A DNA stretch of 64,000 nucleotides, taken from positions 16,229 through 80,228 of the forward strand of contig JBLHXN010000002.1 in the NCBI GenBank assembly GCA_047630355.1, read 5' to 3'. Shown piece by piece: positions 1-8,175 of the stretch (within the stretch, counting starts at the first letter, position 1; every line of letters begins with the position of its first letter). The translations under genes were made by a program, and so were the position numbers. The stretch comes from JANQUM01 sp047630355 (GTDB lineage: Bacteria; Bacteroidota; Bacteroidia; Cytophagales; Spirosomataceae). The notes below the pieces were generated by a model. It was not told the DNA's origin. It ran no database searches and saw only the letters and a list, made by a program, of their open reading frames with translations.

Positions 1-302
1 CCATTCACGGTAAAGCAGTAGAGATTTTAGACGAAGGAGAAGGAGCGGTCATTACCTGCTCGGCGTTGAAAGAAGTATATCGAAAAACAATAGTTGATGG
101 AATTGAAAAATCTGTCAAATGGATATTTCTTGACGGAAGTTACGAACTCATCAAAAAACGGATGGAAGCACGTTCGCATTTTATGCCACCTGATTTATTA
201 AAATCGCAGTTTGACACGCTCGAAAAACCTGAATATGGTATTCAGGTTTCGATAGAAAATTCCCCCGAAGAAATAATAGATAAAGTTATATCGGAGATAT
301 GA
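1..302 (+). CDS. gntK: Gluconate kinase, C-terminal part (cut by window edge)
   Basis: The reading frame is open from the left edge (codons start at base 3), so about 100 C-terminal residues are visible and the N-terminal P-loop lies outside. The family signature ITCSALKEVYR is followed by WIFLDGSYE, an arginine-rich segment with RSHFMPPDLLKSQFDTLE, and the typical short acidic end. These match gluconokinase (GntK, P-loop kinase), which phosphorylates D-gluconate to 6-phosphogluconate in the cytoplasm. The gene directly downstream on the same strand is gnd, which uses that product, so the two form a gluconate/pentose-phosphate pair. The TTG at 66 is not the start; homology continues upstream of it. 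Confidence 0.93.
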   Translation, partial: IHGKAVEILDEGEGAVITCSALKEVYRKTIVDGIEKSVKWIFLDGSYELIKKRMEARSHFMPPDLLKSQFDTLEKPEYGIQVSIENSPEEIIDKVISEI

Positions 303-544
303 CCAACGGGGGAATCAGCGTTAGACTTTTAATAGTTGTTAATGTTTTAGAATGTGTTACGTAATCTTTACCGCCCTGTACTTACGGGGGAAAGACGCGA
401 AGTGAGTATTATATTACTCTTCGTGCCTTCGTGGTTACAAAAATTGGATTCAGTAGAGTCGAACATATTTCTGCTTAGCGTAAACTTAAAACAGAACCCA
501 AAATCTTAAACTCACGAATTTAAAAACATACTAACCAACGAGAT

Positions 545-1963
545 ATGTCAGAATTAAAAGAATTTGGATTAATAGGAATGGGCGTAATGGGAACTAGTCT
601 CGCCCGAAATTTAGCTCGGAAAGGTTTCAAACTTGCTCTATATAATCGCTATGAAAAAGGCGTGGAAGAGAAAGTTGCCGAAGAGGCAATCGCCGAGCAC
701 GACGAACTTAGCACCGCGACGGGTTTTGAAGATATGAAGGCATTTGTTGCCGCTCAGTCAATGCCCCGTAAGATATTTTTGATGATAAAAGCGGGTAAAG
801 TTACCGACTACGTTATCAATGATTTAGCTCCGTTATTAGATGAAGGCGATATCATCATCGATGGTGGAAATTCGCTTTACAAAGACACCGAACGCCGCAT
901 TAAAGAGTTGAAAGAAAAGGGATTACACTTTATCGGAACGGGTGTTTCGGGAGGTGAGCGGGGTGCGTTGGAAGGGCCTTCTATCATGCCCTCCGGCGAT
1001 GCGGCGGCCTACGAAATTATCGCCCCTTATCTAACAAAAATTGCCGCAAAAGACAAGGATGGAAAACCTTGCTGTACTTACGTTGGAAAAGGTGGTTCGG
1101 GGCATTTTATCAAAATGGTGCATAACGGCATTGAGTACGCTGAGATGCAGCTCATCGCAGAAAGCTACGCTCTGATGCGTTACGCCTACGGAATGTCGAT
1201 GGACGAAATTGCGGCAGAATTTACAACTTGGCAAGCAGCCGGATTGAGTAGTTATTTGTTAGAAATTTCGACGAAAATAATTCAACAGAATGAAAACGGT
1301 GGATATATAATTGACGCTATTTTAGACAAGGCAGGTAACAAAGGAACGGGTAGCTGGACCACCGATGCTGCTACTGATTACGGTGTACCCGCTACGGTGT
1401 TGACATCGGCATTGTACGCCCGTTATATTTCAGCTTTTGCCTCGAAAAGAAGCGATTATGAAACATATTTTGGCCTTGAAAAATACAAACTGGAAATTCT
1501 GCCAAATCTGGAAGAACTGCGTAGTGCCTACGCTTTAGCTCGCATGGTGAACCACCAACAAGGTTTTGAGTTAATGAAAGCGGCTTCTGACACGTACGAT
1601 TGGGGATTGAACTTTTCGGAAATTGCCCGTATCTGGACAAACGGTTGTATCATCCGTTCGGAGTTGATGGAATCGTTGGTGGAAGACTTTGAAACGGGAG
1701 TTGAAGTTTTGCGAACGGAGTCTCGTAAGGGGTTTATAATGAGTAGTTTACCTTCACTTAAAAAAGTAGCAGCAACGGCAATTTATACGGGTGTGTCTGT
1801 TCCGTGCACGCTTTCAGCCATTGACTTTCTGAACGCTCATTTGTACAATTACCCAACGGCAAACATGATTCAGGCACAACGTGATTTCTTCGGTGCCCAC
1901 ACCTTTCAACGGGTCGGTGATGATTCCGGGAAGTTCTATCACTTTGAGTGGGAAGAGTTTTGA
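545..1963 (+). CDS. gnd: 6-phosphogluconate dehydrogenase, decarboxylating
   Basis: 472 residues, full length for the family. It oxidatively decarboxylates 6-phosphogluconate to ribulose 5-phosphate with reduction of NADP+ in the cytoplasm. The Rossmann motif GLIGMGVMG is at residues 8-16, IIDGGNSLYKDTERR near 100, the signature GVSGGERGALEGPSIMPSG near 135, and the catalytic KMVHNGIEYAEMQ helix near 190. The helical C-terminal domain ends with GAHTFQRVGDDSGKFYHFEW, which is typical. The ATG at 545 fits the family N-terminus. It follows gntK after 242 bp of non-coding DNA and is followed by a strong hairpin at 2029-2069. Confidence 0.97.
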   Translation: MSELKEFGLIGMGVMGTSLARNLARKGFKLALYNRYEKGVEEKVAEEAIAEHDELSTATGFEDMKAFVAAQSMPRKIFLMIKAGKVTDYVINDLAPLLDEGDIIIDGGNSLYKDTERRIKELKEKGLHFIGTGVSGGERGALEGPSIMPSGDAAAYEIIAPYLTKIAAKDKDGKPCCTYVGKGGSGHFIKMVHNGIEYAEMQLIAESYALMRYAYGMSMDEIAAEFTTWQAAGLSSYLLEISTKIIQQNENGGYIIDAILDKAGNKGTGSWTTDAATDYGVPATVLTSALYARYISAFASKRSDYETYFGLEKYKLEILPNLEELRSAYALARMVNHQQGFELMKAASDTYDWGLNFSEIARIWTNGCIIRSELMESLVEDFETGVEVLRTESRKGFIMSSLPSLKKVAATAIYTGVSVPCTLSAIDFLNAHLYNYPTANMIQAQRDFFGAHTFQRVGDDSGKFYHFEWEEF

Positions 1964-1972
1964 GAAACCATT

Positions 1973-2070
1973 GAGAAAAGCATAATCCCTTCTGCTTTGT
2001 GCGGAAGTGTAACGTAAGATTTAAGCAAAAGACCTATCTTTTTCAGTAATTACTGAGAAGGTAGGTCTTA
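1973..2070 (-). pseudogene. Relic of a second GNAT acetyltransferase (C-terminal end only)
   Basis: Read on the minus strand, this gives about 32 codons: DLPSQ, a stop (TAA in place of the CAA of the intact copy), LLKKIGLLLKSYVTLP, then HKAEGIMLFS. This lines up without gaps with the C-terminus of the intact GNAT protein encoded at 3097-3624 (NLSSQQLLKKMRFSFESFVT, then LPPETEEIMLFS). The match covers only the last fifth of the gene. Both copies have the same orientation and the HNH cassette lies between them. The same DNA also forms the hairpin behind gnd. Confidence 0.75.
2029..2069 (+). terminator. Hairpin downstream of gnd
   Basis: The arms AAGACCTATCTTTTTCAG and CTGAGAAGGTAGGTCTT pair over about 17 positions, allowing G-U pairs, around a short TAATTA loop, and are followed by TACTTTATA. 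It is placed to end the gnd transcript. It is built from the GNAT relic sequence. Confidence 0.6.
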
Positions 2071-2086
2071 CTTTATAAACCTGATT

Positions 2087-2849
2087 CTACTGACGAAAAA
2101 CGACAGTTTGATGAAATTCTAAAAACTCTGGTGAGGGGAAAAATTTATCTGGAAGCGATATTTTTTGACCTTTATATTTAAGGAAGAAATCGTTAATAGA
2201 TTCGTTTTCTGGATGCTCATAAATTGCATCAGATATTTTAATCACGAAATCACTTGTCAATGTTATAAACCCTTGATCAAAAGCTTGGTTGTGTATCGAA
2301 TTCAGGCACAAGCCATTTTTGGGATTTGTTCTTTGCTTATTAAAACGCCAAGGAATGATATGGCTTGCAACTAAAAGGTCAGGAATTTGGATTCCAGTTA
2401 TGCAGCACTTTTGATAATAAGCGGATAAAACACTCCGGCGAAAGAACGTTTGATTCACCCTCGTTTTTACAATCCTTTCAACGTCTCGCCCTTCTGGTAA
2501 ATCTGATAAATCTATTTCGTTTATTTCAACTACGCTTTTATTCTGAAATTGAGAAATCAAACGTTCGCTTTCAAAAGCTAATTCGTCCCAATTCCTATGA
2601 AATTCATCCCAAATAACTTGTTCAAGTTTTCCGCCGTTGGAAAGTCCAGTTATGCCTCTTTTACGTAGTTCGGGATCTAAACCTGCCAAAATTTCCAACC
2701 TTCATATTTAATGCAGACGGACTCCTTCCAATGATATGAGCGTATTTGATTATTTCAGGATGCGACGCACGAGAATCTTTAAACGGAATGTTACAGTAAA
2801 CATTAAATGCCACAATGGTTTCTTCTCTCGTCCAATTATTTTTTGGCAT
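2087..2849 (-). pseudogene. HNH endonuclease (restriction-like), one-base frameshift
   Basis: Two frames make up one protein. The N-terminal part (start ATG at 2849) reads MPKNNWTREETIVAFNVYC, then IIGRSPSALNMKVGNF. The rest, in the next frame, reads AGLDPELRKRGITGLSNGGK and runs to the HNH domain with CCITGIQIPDLLVASHIIPW and NPKNGLCLNSIHNQAFDQG. Family members read ...GNFA.LDP... through this point, so one surplus base in the GG of TTTTGG (about 2686-2690, CC on the plus strand) explains the break. The C-terminal half matches the HNH_2-type nuclease domain with its SHIIPW and NP.NGLCL...H..AFD motifs. These proteins are thought to cut DNA, but the target here is unknown. The start overlaps the preceding small gene by 14 bases, suggesting translational coupling. 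It may be a true pseudogene or a sequencing error. Confidence 0.8.
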
Positions 2850-3060
2850 TGTCGTGGTCGCTTATTTCTAAATTGCCAACTGAATAATCTGAAAGTATTT
2901 CGTCAAGTAATTTTTTCGTAAAGTCTGAACTTCCTGGAAGGATACCACGGAATATTTCAACTTTATCATCTGCTGATAAAGTATTTAAGTGTTCGTCATT
3001 TCTGAAAAAAGCCATAAAGTCATTTCTCATCATTTTAGATGATTCCATATTATTAAACAT
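2836..3060 (-). CDS. Small hypothetical protein coupled to HNH nuclease gene
   Basis: 74 residues, acidic and predicted helical, with no signal peptide and no family that I recognise. It reads MFNNMESSKMMRNDFMAFF and ends NLEISDHDNAKK. Its last codons overlap the start of the HNH nuclease gene by 14 bases in a different frame, so the two are probably translated together. The sequence contains LSADDKVEIFRGILPGSSDF. It could be a partner or modulator of the nuclease, but this rests on position only. Confidence 0.6.
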   Translation of the reverse strand: MFNNMESSKMMRNDFMAFFRNDEHLNTLSADDKVEIFRGILPGSSDFTKKLLDEILSDYSVGNLEISDHDNAKK

Positions 3061-3096
3061 TGTTTACGTTTAAAAGTACAAAAATACCACGTTATT

Positions 3097-3624
3097 TTAA
3101 GTCGACTTTCGTAGCGAAAAAAGCATAATTTCTTCCGTTTCGGGCGGGAGTGTCACAAACGATTCAAAAGAGAAACGCATCTTCTTTAGTAGTTGCTGAG
3201 AAGATAGGTTTTCTTTGTTTGTGATGGCGTGAATTGCTTTTAAACCAAATTGATTAAATGCGATATTTTTCAATTCATTCACGGCTTCGAGTGCGAAACC
3301 TTTTTTGTAGAACTGCGGGAGTAATGCGTAGCCAATGTCTATTCCGTCAATGCCGCCGCGGTCGTACAAGCCGCACGACCCTATTTTAGCTCCGTCTTCT
3401 TTTCGAATGATGGTGTAACTTCCGTAGCCGAGACGTTCAAATTGTGGCGTAATTTTATTTTTAATGTACGCTACGCCATCGTTTTGGGTGTAAACCTGAC
3501 GGTCGCCGATGTATGTGAGCCAATCAGGAGAATTTAACAATTCCAAGAGGAAAGTTGCGTCTGATATATCAGTTTGTCGGAGGATTAAACGTTCGGTTTG
3601 GAATTCGGGATTTATTTTAGCCAT
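3097..3624 (-). CDS. GNAT family N-acetyltransferase (RimJ/RimL type)
   Basis: 175 residues. It begins with FQTERLILRQTDISDATFLL, the usual opening of RimJ/RimL-like acetyltransferases, and continues with KIGSCGLYDRGGIDGIDIGY, the acetyl-CoA binding region around KGFALEAVNELKNIAFNQFG, and the closing ENLSSQQLLKKMRFSFE motif. Members transfer an acetyl group from acetyl-CoA to an amino group; the substrate here cannot be read from sequence. It is transcribed alone. A relic of a paralogue lies at 1973-2070 in the same orientation. Confidence 0.88.
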   Translation of the reverse strand: MAKINPEFQTERLILRQTDISDATFLLELLNSPDWLTYIGDRQVYTQNDGVAYIKNKITPQFERLGYGSYTIIRKEDGAKIGSCGLYDRGGIDGIDIGYALLPQFYKKGFALEAVNELKNIAFNQFGLKAIHAITNKENLSSQQLLKKMRFSFESFVTLPPETEEIMLFSLRKST

Positions 3625-3685
3625 TTCTCTATTCGAGTTCCAACATTATTCTTAAAATAATTCAGTTTTGTAAATGCTCTTTTAA

Positions 3686-4900
3686 TCACATTCCCGCCGC
3701 AATGAGTAACCCCAAATCACGGTAGCGGAGGTCGTACTTTTGAGCAAGGGAGTATTTTGTGATACTTCCCCGATAGGCGTAAACCCCTTTCATAAACCAC
3801 TGGTTGGCATAAATCATTTCGGAAATCCCCCCTTGTTTACCGGTTTTCAACAGAAAGGGCGTGAAGATATTACTCAAGGAAAGACTCGCAGTATGAGCCA
3901 CCCGAGAAGTAATATTGGGCACTCCGTAGTGAATAACATCGTGCTTCATGAAAGCTGGCTTATCAAGCGTGGTTATTTCGGAGGTTTCAACGCAGCCGCC
4001 CTGATCTATGGAGACGTCAATAATAACCGAATTTGGTTTCATTTGCATCACCATTTCTTCGGTGACGATAAGCGGAGAACGCCCACTGTCAGAACGCATA
4101 GCTGCTACTACAACATCAGCGTGTTTGAGGGCGTTTGAAAGCGTTACAGAATCAATGATGGAAGTATAAATGTTTTGTCCAACGGCGTATTTCAGGCGTT
4201 GCATTCGGTAAACGTGGGAATCAAAAACCTTGATTTCTGCTCCAAGCCCCAGTGCGGCACGGGCGGCGTACTCGCCCACGGTTCCGGCTCCAATAATTAC
4301 AACGCAGGTTGGCGGAACTCCCGTTACACCACCAAGAATTATTCCTCGACCCTGATTGGCATTACTCAGATATTCTGCCGCGATTAACATAACTGAACTT
4401 CCCGCAATCTCGCTCATTGCCCGTATTATCGGAATGTCTCCTACTTTGTCTTCAATGTATTCAAAAGCGATACCAGTGACTTTTTTATCATTAAGTCGTT
4501 TGAAGTAATTTTTAGACAGGGCAACGGGATTTAACGTTGAGATCAACGTTTGCCCTTGTCGTAAATAATCAAATTCTTCGTCTGTGAGCGGCTCGATTTT
4601 GAGAATAATTTCTGCGTCAAATACTTCACGTGCCGAATCAACTATTTGCCCTCCAGCAAGTTGATATTCCGAATCAGTAAAATTGGCATCTTTACCAGCG
4701 TCTTTTTCGACAATTATTTCGTGGCCGTTGTTTACAAGTAAAGCTACTGCGTCAGGAGTAAGGGCAATACGCTTCTCTAACAAAGAAACTTCTTTGGGTA
4801 AACCGATGGTAATCCGTTTTGATGAGTTTTTTATTTTGGCGGGAGATTCTTTTGGATATAGTGCTGATTGAGCAAGTTCTTTTACTGATTGACCGTGCAT
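3686..4900 (-). CDS. ald: Alanine dehydrogenase
   Basis: 404 residues. It interconverts L-alanine and pyruvate plus ammonia with NAD(H) in the cytoplasm. The N-terminal AlaDh/PNT domain opens with ITIGLPKEVSLLEKRIALTP, including the conserved KE...E.R.A.TP pattern. The NAD-binding domain carries GVPPTCVVIIGAGTVGEYAA near residue 195. C-terminal motifs include IIDVSIDQGGCVETSE and VPNITSRVAHTASLSLSN. The first 25 residues are an extension also common in Bacteroidota versions, and the ATG at 4900 is the only good start before the conserved block. The next gene on this strand, tsaE, lies 81 bp upstream. Confidence 0.95.
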   Translation of the reverse strand: MHGQSVKELAQSALYPKESPAKIKNSSKRITIGLPKEVSLLEKRIALTPDAVALLVNNGHEIIVEKDAGKDANFTDSEYQLAGGQIVDSAREVFDAEIILKIEPLTDEEFDYLRQGQTLISTLNPVALSKNYFKRLNDKKVTGIAFEYIEDKVGDIPIIRAMSEIAGSSVMLIAAEYLSNANQGRGIILGGVTGVPPTCVVIIGAGTVGEYAARAALGLGAEIKVFDSHVYRMQRLKYAVGQNIYTSIIDSVTLSNALKHADVVVAAMRSDSGRSPLIVTEEMVMQMKPNSVIIDVSIDQGGCVETSEITTLDKPAFMKHDVIHYGVPNITSRVAHTASLSLSNIFTPFLLKTGKQGGISEMIYANQWFMKGVYAYRGSITKYSLAQKYDLRYRDLGLLIAAGM

Positions 4901-4981
4901 TTTCTTTTAATTATCAATTCCGAATATCTCGGAATAAGTGAATGATGTTAGCCAAACCAATGATTGCTACCAATGGTATAA

Positions 4982-5407
4982 CTATGAAAGTAAAGTTAAA
5001 CTTATTTTACGTTTCTTATCTTCAATTTCCTGAATTTTGACAATAAAGGTATCCGGGGGCAGGAGTGGGGTTATGCGTTCTGACCATTCAATAAAACAGT
5101 AATTTCCTGAATAAAGGTATTCTTCTATTCCGATATCGAGTGCTTCTTCTACTGATTCAAGGCGGTAACAATCAAAGTGATAAATTATTTTATTATCAGT
5201 CGTGATATATTCATTGACAATCGAAAAGGTAGGACTTTGCACCGCACCTTCAACGCCCATTTCTTTGCAAATAGCCTGAATAAACGTAGTTTTTCCCGCT
5301 CCCATTTCCCCGTCAAAACACCAAATTTTTCGCTCATTTGAACCCATAATCACTTCCTCGGTGGCTTGTGGAAGTTGTGTTAAATTATCAATGACGAATT
5401 CTGACAT
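4982..5407 (-). CDS. tsaE: tRNA threonylcarbamoyladenosine biosynthesis ATPase TsaE
   Basis: About 141 residues from the ATG at 5407; a TTG at 5419 would add four. TsaE is the small P-loop ATPase that works with TsaB and TsaD to make the t6A modification of tRNA. Walker A is GEMGAGKTTF, followed by QSPTFSIVNEY and the HFDCYRL motif, then the FIEW block near the C-terminus. Length and motif order are typical. It lies upstream of ald on the same strand. A terminator at 5462-5488 separates it from the gene upstream. Confidence 0.95.
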   Translation of the reverse strand: MSEFVIDNLTQLPQATEEVIMGSNERKIWCFDGEMGAGKTTFIQAICKEMGVEGAVQSPTFSIVNEYITTDNKIIYHFDCYRLESVEEALDIGIEEYLYSGNYCFIEWSERITPLLPPDTFIVKIQEIEDKKRKISLTLLS

Positions 5408-5461
5408 AGTAGTAAACAAATGAACCTAAGCTGCAAAGATAAGTAATGCCTAAAATAAAAA

Positions 5462-5488
5462 AGAGAAATGCTGGCTTTGCATTTCTCT
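5462..5488 (-). terminator. Rho-independent terminator after the small membrane protein gene
   Basis: The arms AGAGAAATGC and GCATTTCTCT are a perfect 10-bp inverted repeat with a 7-base loop. On the minus strand the hairpin is followed by a run of T residues (TTTTTTATTTT). It would stop transcripts of the 5546-5728 gene before tsaE. Confidence 0.75.
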
Positions 5489-5545
5489 GGTATAATATTT
5501 TTTTGCGTAAATTCATTACGCAAAAGTATTTGTGCCTTTGACCTA

Positions 5546-5728
5546 TTATGGTCTGCCTTGACCGCCGTAAGGAAAAGTTACGTATCCACTCACTATAGCA
5601 ATAATGATTAACACGATACCAATTATTACAGTAGCAAGTATAATATTTTTTGATTTTCTTTTTTTCTCTACTTTGGCTTCGTCATTCAAATTATAATCAT
5701 CTGGTAATTGTCCTCTTTTGTCTGACAT
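5546..5728 (-). CDS. Small single-helix membrane protein
   Basis: About 60 residues when started at the ATG at 5728 (MSDKRGQLPDDYNLNDEAK). An upstream start at 5779 would add 17 residues of poor quality. A charged cytoplasmic stretch EKKRKSKN precedes one strong transmembrane segment of about 22 residues (IILATVIIGIVLIIIAIVSG) and a short glycine-rich tail YGGQGRP. No family is recognised. It sits just upstream of tsaE and downstream of dps on the same strand, among stress genes. Confidence 0.65.
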   Translation of the reverse strand: MSDKRGQLPDDYNLNDEAKVEKKRKSKNIILATVIIGIVLIIIAIVSGYVTFPYGGQGRP

Positions 5729-5810
5729 AGTTGCAGTGTTTAATTCTATAAAAAGTACGTAAAAAGGAGTACTTAACATTCATAGTCAAAAGTACCCTTT
5801 TTATTTAATA

Positions 5811-6281
5811 TCAACCGATATATGAGCGTAGCATCCACGCGGTTCTCTCGTGTGCCCGTAAAAGGCCAACCAGAAAATCTTCTGTACCGAAATCCTCTGC
5901 GTTTCCGGCTACACTAACGTGGTTGCGTATCCAGCGAATGATCGTTTCGTGATCATCCAGAAGCTGTTTGATCATTTTTTCTGGTTCGTTAAATGGTTGC
6001 TTCTCTTCGTTTAACTGAGACTGTTTTAAAAAGTCTTGCATTGAACCGTTAACTTCATAGCCGAGTTTTCTAATTCTTTCGGCAATCAGGTCGATGTGTT
6101 CTTCGCCTTCTTGGTACAATGTCTCAAAAAATTCGTGCAATTCCAAAAATGAATTACCAGTTACGTTCCAGTGGTAATTTCTGGTCTTGATATATAATAC
6201 GTGTTTGTCTGCTAGTAACACATTTAGTGCATCAATGATGTCAAGTGTTACTTCTTTTTCCAAACCTATCTTAGTTTCCAT
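5811..6281 (-). CDS. dps: Dps-family ferritin-like DNA-protection protein
   Basis: 156 residues, full length. Dps forms a 12-subunit shell that oxidises and stores iron with hydrogen peroxide and shields DNA during starvation. The inter-subunit ferroxidase signature is visible: TRNYHWNVTG (histidine), then LHEFFETLYQEGEEHIDLIA with its acidic residues. The C-terminal helix contains HERTAWMLRSY. The N-terminus is short (METKIGLEKEV) without a long lysine-rich tail. The neighbours on the same strand, a four-helix PA2169 protein and a coiled-coil lipoprotein, suggest a stress group. Confidence 0.95.
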   Translation of the reverse strand: METKIGLEKEVTLDIIDALNVLLADKHVLYIKTRNYHWNVTGNSFLELHEFFETLYQEGEEHIDLIAERIRKLGYEVNGSMQDFLKQSQLNEEKQPFNEPEKMIKQLLDDHETIIRWIRNHVSVAGNAEDFGTEDFLVGLLRAHERTAWMLRSYIG

Positions 6282-6332
6282 TTGTGTATTTTGTTAAATT
6301 GAATAAAGTAATTTACCTCGTTTAATTAATTA

Positions 6333-6788
6333 TTAGTTCTTTTCTAAAGAGCGTTGTACGCCTTCTAAACGTTCGCTTAATTCTTCCTTAAATAAGCCCC
6401 ACTCAATCTTAATATCACCTTCTAAATCTTTGAGTGATTTACGCATTTCTACTCTTTCTTCGTCAATCTCATCTTTGCGTTCTTCCCAACGGGCTTTCTC
6501 TTTTGCCGTTGCCTTCTCAATTTTACGGTCAATTTCTTCGGCTTTTCTATCTAAATCTTCCAAGGCTTTGTTTACCTTAATAGCTATGTCCTTTTTTTCT
6601 TCACGCATTTCCGTACTCATTTCTTCGCCCCTGTTTTCAATGCGATCTCCTAAGTTTTCGGCATCGTTGGCAATTGAACCTGCGACGTCATCTGCTTCCT
6701 GCTGTGTTTCAGGAGAACAAGCAAAAAATAATGTTGATGATAGAAGAACAATGCTAAAAATTTGAGCTGTTTTGATGTATTTTTTCAC
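6333..6788 (-). CDS. Coiled-coil lipoprotein
   Basis: 151 residues. A signal peptide (KKYIKTAQIFSIVLLSSTLF) ends in the lipobox FFAC, with Cys24 as the likely lipidated residue. The mature part is almost entirely charged helix: an Asn/Asp/Glu segment followed by a heptad-like Lys/Glu coiled coil (KIEKATAKEKARWEERKDE). No enzyme motif is present. Similar small lipoproteins occur in Bacteroidota next to stress genes, but no defined role is known to me. It lies between the PA2169-family gene and dps on one strand, so co-expression is likely. Confidence 0.8.
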   Translation of the reverse strand: MKKYIKTAQIFSIVLLSSTLFFACSPETQQEADDVAGSIANDAENLGDRIENRGEEMSTEMREEKKDIAIKVNKALEDLDRKAEEIDRKIEKATAKEKARWEERKDEIDEERVEMRKSLKDLEGDIKIEWGLFKEELSERLEGVQRSLEKN

Positions 6789-6884
6789 GTTCTTAGTTAT
6801 TTTGTGTTTGTATTATCTGTTTATTTACTGCAAAAAATCGTGTCGGCACTATCTAAGATAGATGCTAACACGATTCTCTTATTA

Positions 6885-7364
6885 TTACTTTACTGCTTCA
6901 TTAAGCTTCTTGTAATTCGTGATTGCTTCAGAAGAATTTCCTAGTCCGTTACGCTGCTCTGAGACAACGGCAAGTTCTTCAGCTATGAAGCTCTCGGTAT
7001 CTGCTAATACTGCGTCATACGCTGTTAAAATTGCATTTTCTCCGAATTCACAGCTACTCAAGATTGAACTACGATCGTTACCTGTGATGGCGGTTTTGAA
7101 ATCAATCCATGCACGGTGAATGCTTGCACTCACAGAACCTTCCGCTTCTACTTTACCGCCCATTCTTGTTACTAAATCTCCCAAGTCTTTGCGGTATGAG
7201 CGGCTATCATTCGCCATTTTCACGAATAGTGCTCTCAAGTCAGTATCTACAACACCTGTTTCTTCCGATACTTTTTCGTAACCATCTACACGGTCGTTGT
7301 TGTATTGGATTAATTCATTAATTAAGTTATTTTTTTCTTCTACAGTTTTCATATTTATTTTCAT
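6885..7364 (-). CDS. PA2169/DUF2383 four-helix-bundle protein
   Basis: 159 residues; a start at the second Met (7352) is equally possible. The sequence matches the ferritin-like PA2169 family: NNLINELIQYNNDRVDGYEK, then a segment ending in DLRALFVKMANDSRSYRKDL, AEGSVSASIHRAWIDFKTAI and SSCEFGENAILTAYDAVLA. The fold is a four-helix bundle. The function is not firmly known; members turn up beside stress proteins in Bacteroidota and Proteobacteria. The neighbours dps and a lipoprotein support a stress role. No ferroxidase metal site can be asserted from the sequence. Confidence 0.88.
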   Translation of the reverse strand: MKINMKTVEEKNNLINELIQYNNDRVDGYEKVSEETGVVDTDLRALFVKMANDSRSYRKDLGDLVTRMGGKVEAEGSVSASIHRAWIDFKTAITGNDRSSILSSCEFGENAILTAYDAVLADTESFIAEELAVVSEQRNGLGNSSEAITNYKKLNEAVK

Positions 7365-7652
7365 TTAATTGTTTCAATGTTTTTGAGTATACTTTATAGT
7401 CTAAAAGGTTGTTCCTTTTTATCGTTTAAAAGTTAAATAACTGATTACAAGTGATTTAATGTAGTGGCGTATGGGGATATTCTTACACAATTGTAGAGAT
7501 TATGTATAGACCACGAGGTGCTGTGAAGGAGAAATACGCGACTGGAGAAAGTTCAATCTACGTTATAATGAATATATGATTCCTACTTATGTAGTATGAT
7601 TTGATAGCACAATTGAAATTTCACGTGTAATAAAAATGAACTCACAAGAAAC
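7365..7652. other. Non-coding interval upstream of the stress genes
   Basis: This A+T-rich stretch runs up to the terminator at 7653. It has no credible reading frame and must hold the promoter of the 6885-7364 gene. I saw no clear operator dyad in it. Confidence 0.5.
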
Positions 7653-7682
7653 AAAAAAGGGAAGCATAGCTTCCCTTTTTTG
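7653..7682. terminator. Bidirectional terminator
   Basis: The arms AAAAAAGGGAAGC and GCTTCCCTTTTTT are a near-perfect inverted repeat with a very short loop and A/T tracts on both sides. On the minus strand it ends the 7730-7951 gene. Confidence 0.8.
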
Positions 7683-7729
7683 TTTTAGTCTAACCTTATT
7701 AATCCAAAATCTACTTATTTATGAAATTT

Positions 7730-7951
7730 TTAGTACGTCCTTGCGGTACGTAATTGTGATGTCTTTTTAATTATCCGCTCCTGGAAATTACTATATGTGT
7801 TGTGTTCTTGTTGTCTCTTCTGGTAGTTTTCGCAAATAATTGCTTCTTCTGAACCACTATTTTTAGATAAAAAAGAACTTATAAGATTTACCAACAAATA
7901 AGATTCAAGAATTGCGGTGGTGGCTATGATTAGTAATAATAAAGTTTCCAT
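7730..7951 (-). CDS. Small predicted membrane protein
   Basis: 73 residues. The N-terminus is one hydrophobic segment (LLLLIIATTAILESYLLVNL) followed by a polar, basic tail rich in Gln, Lys and Arg. No family is recognised. The frame is closed by a strong terminator 48 bp downstream, which supports a real transcript, but coding evidence is otherwise weak. Confidence 0.5.
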   Translation of the reverse strand: METLLLLIIATTAILESYLLVNLISSFLSKNSGSEEAIICENYQKRQQEHNTYSNFQERIIKKTSQLRTARTY

Positions 7952-8175
7952 GGCTATAAAGTTATTTTCTCAAGTATTAAAAAAAACAGATGCCGCCATT
8001 ACTTTTGTGATATTTGATGATAAATTGTAGAATCTTGTAGATTTAAGTACCCAAAACAGGGCTTAAATTGTAGAATTGCATTGACGGTGCATAATAGCTC
8101 AGGTGTTCTTTTTTATCTCAGTAACTTCGGTAATATGAAATTACCGATAATTATAACCTCTAAATAAAATAAACC

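Noticed and set aside
6430..6765. 111-residue plus-strand frame opposite the coiled-coil lipoprotein
   Set aside because: It is the serine/leucine-rich antisense image of a Glu/Lys-rich coiled coil and has no independent support.
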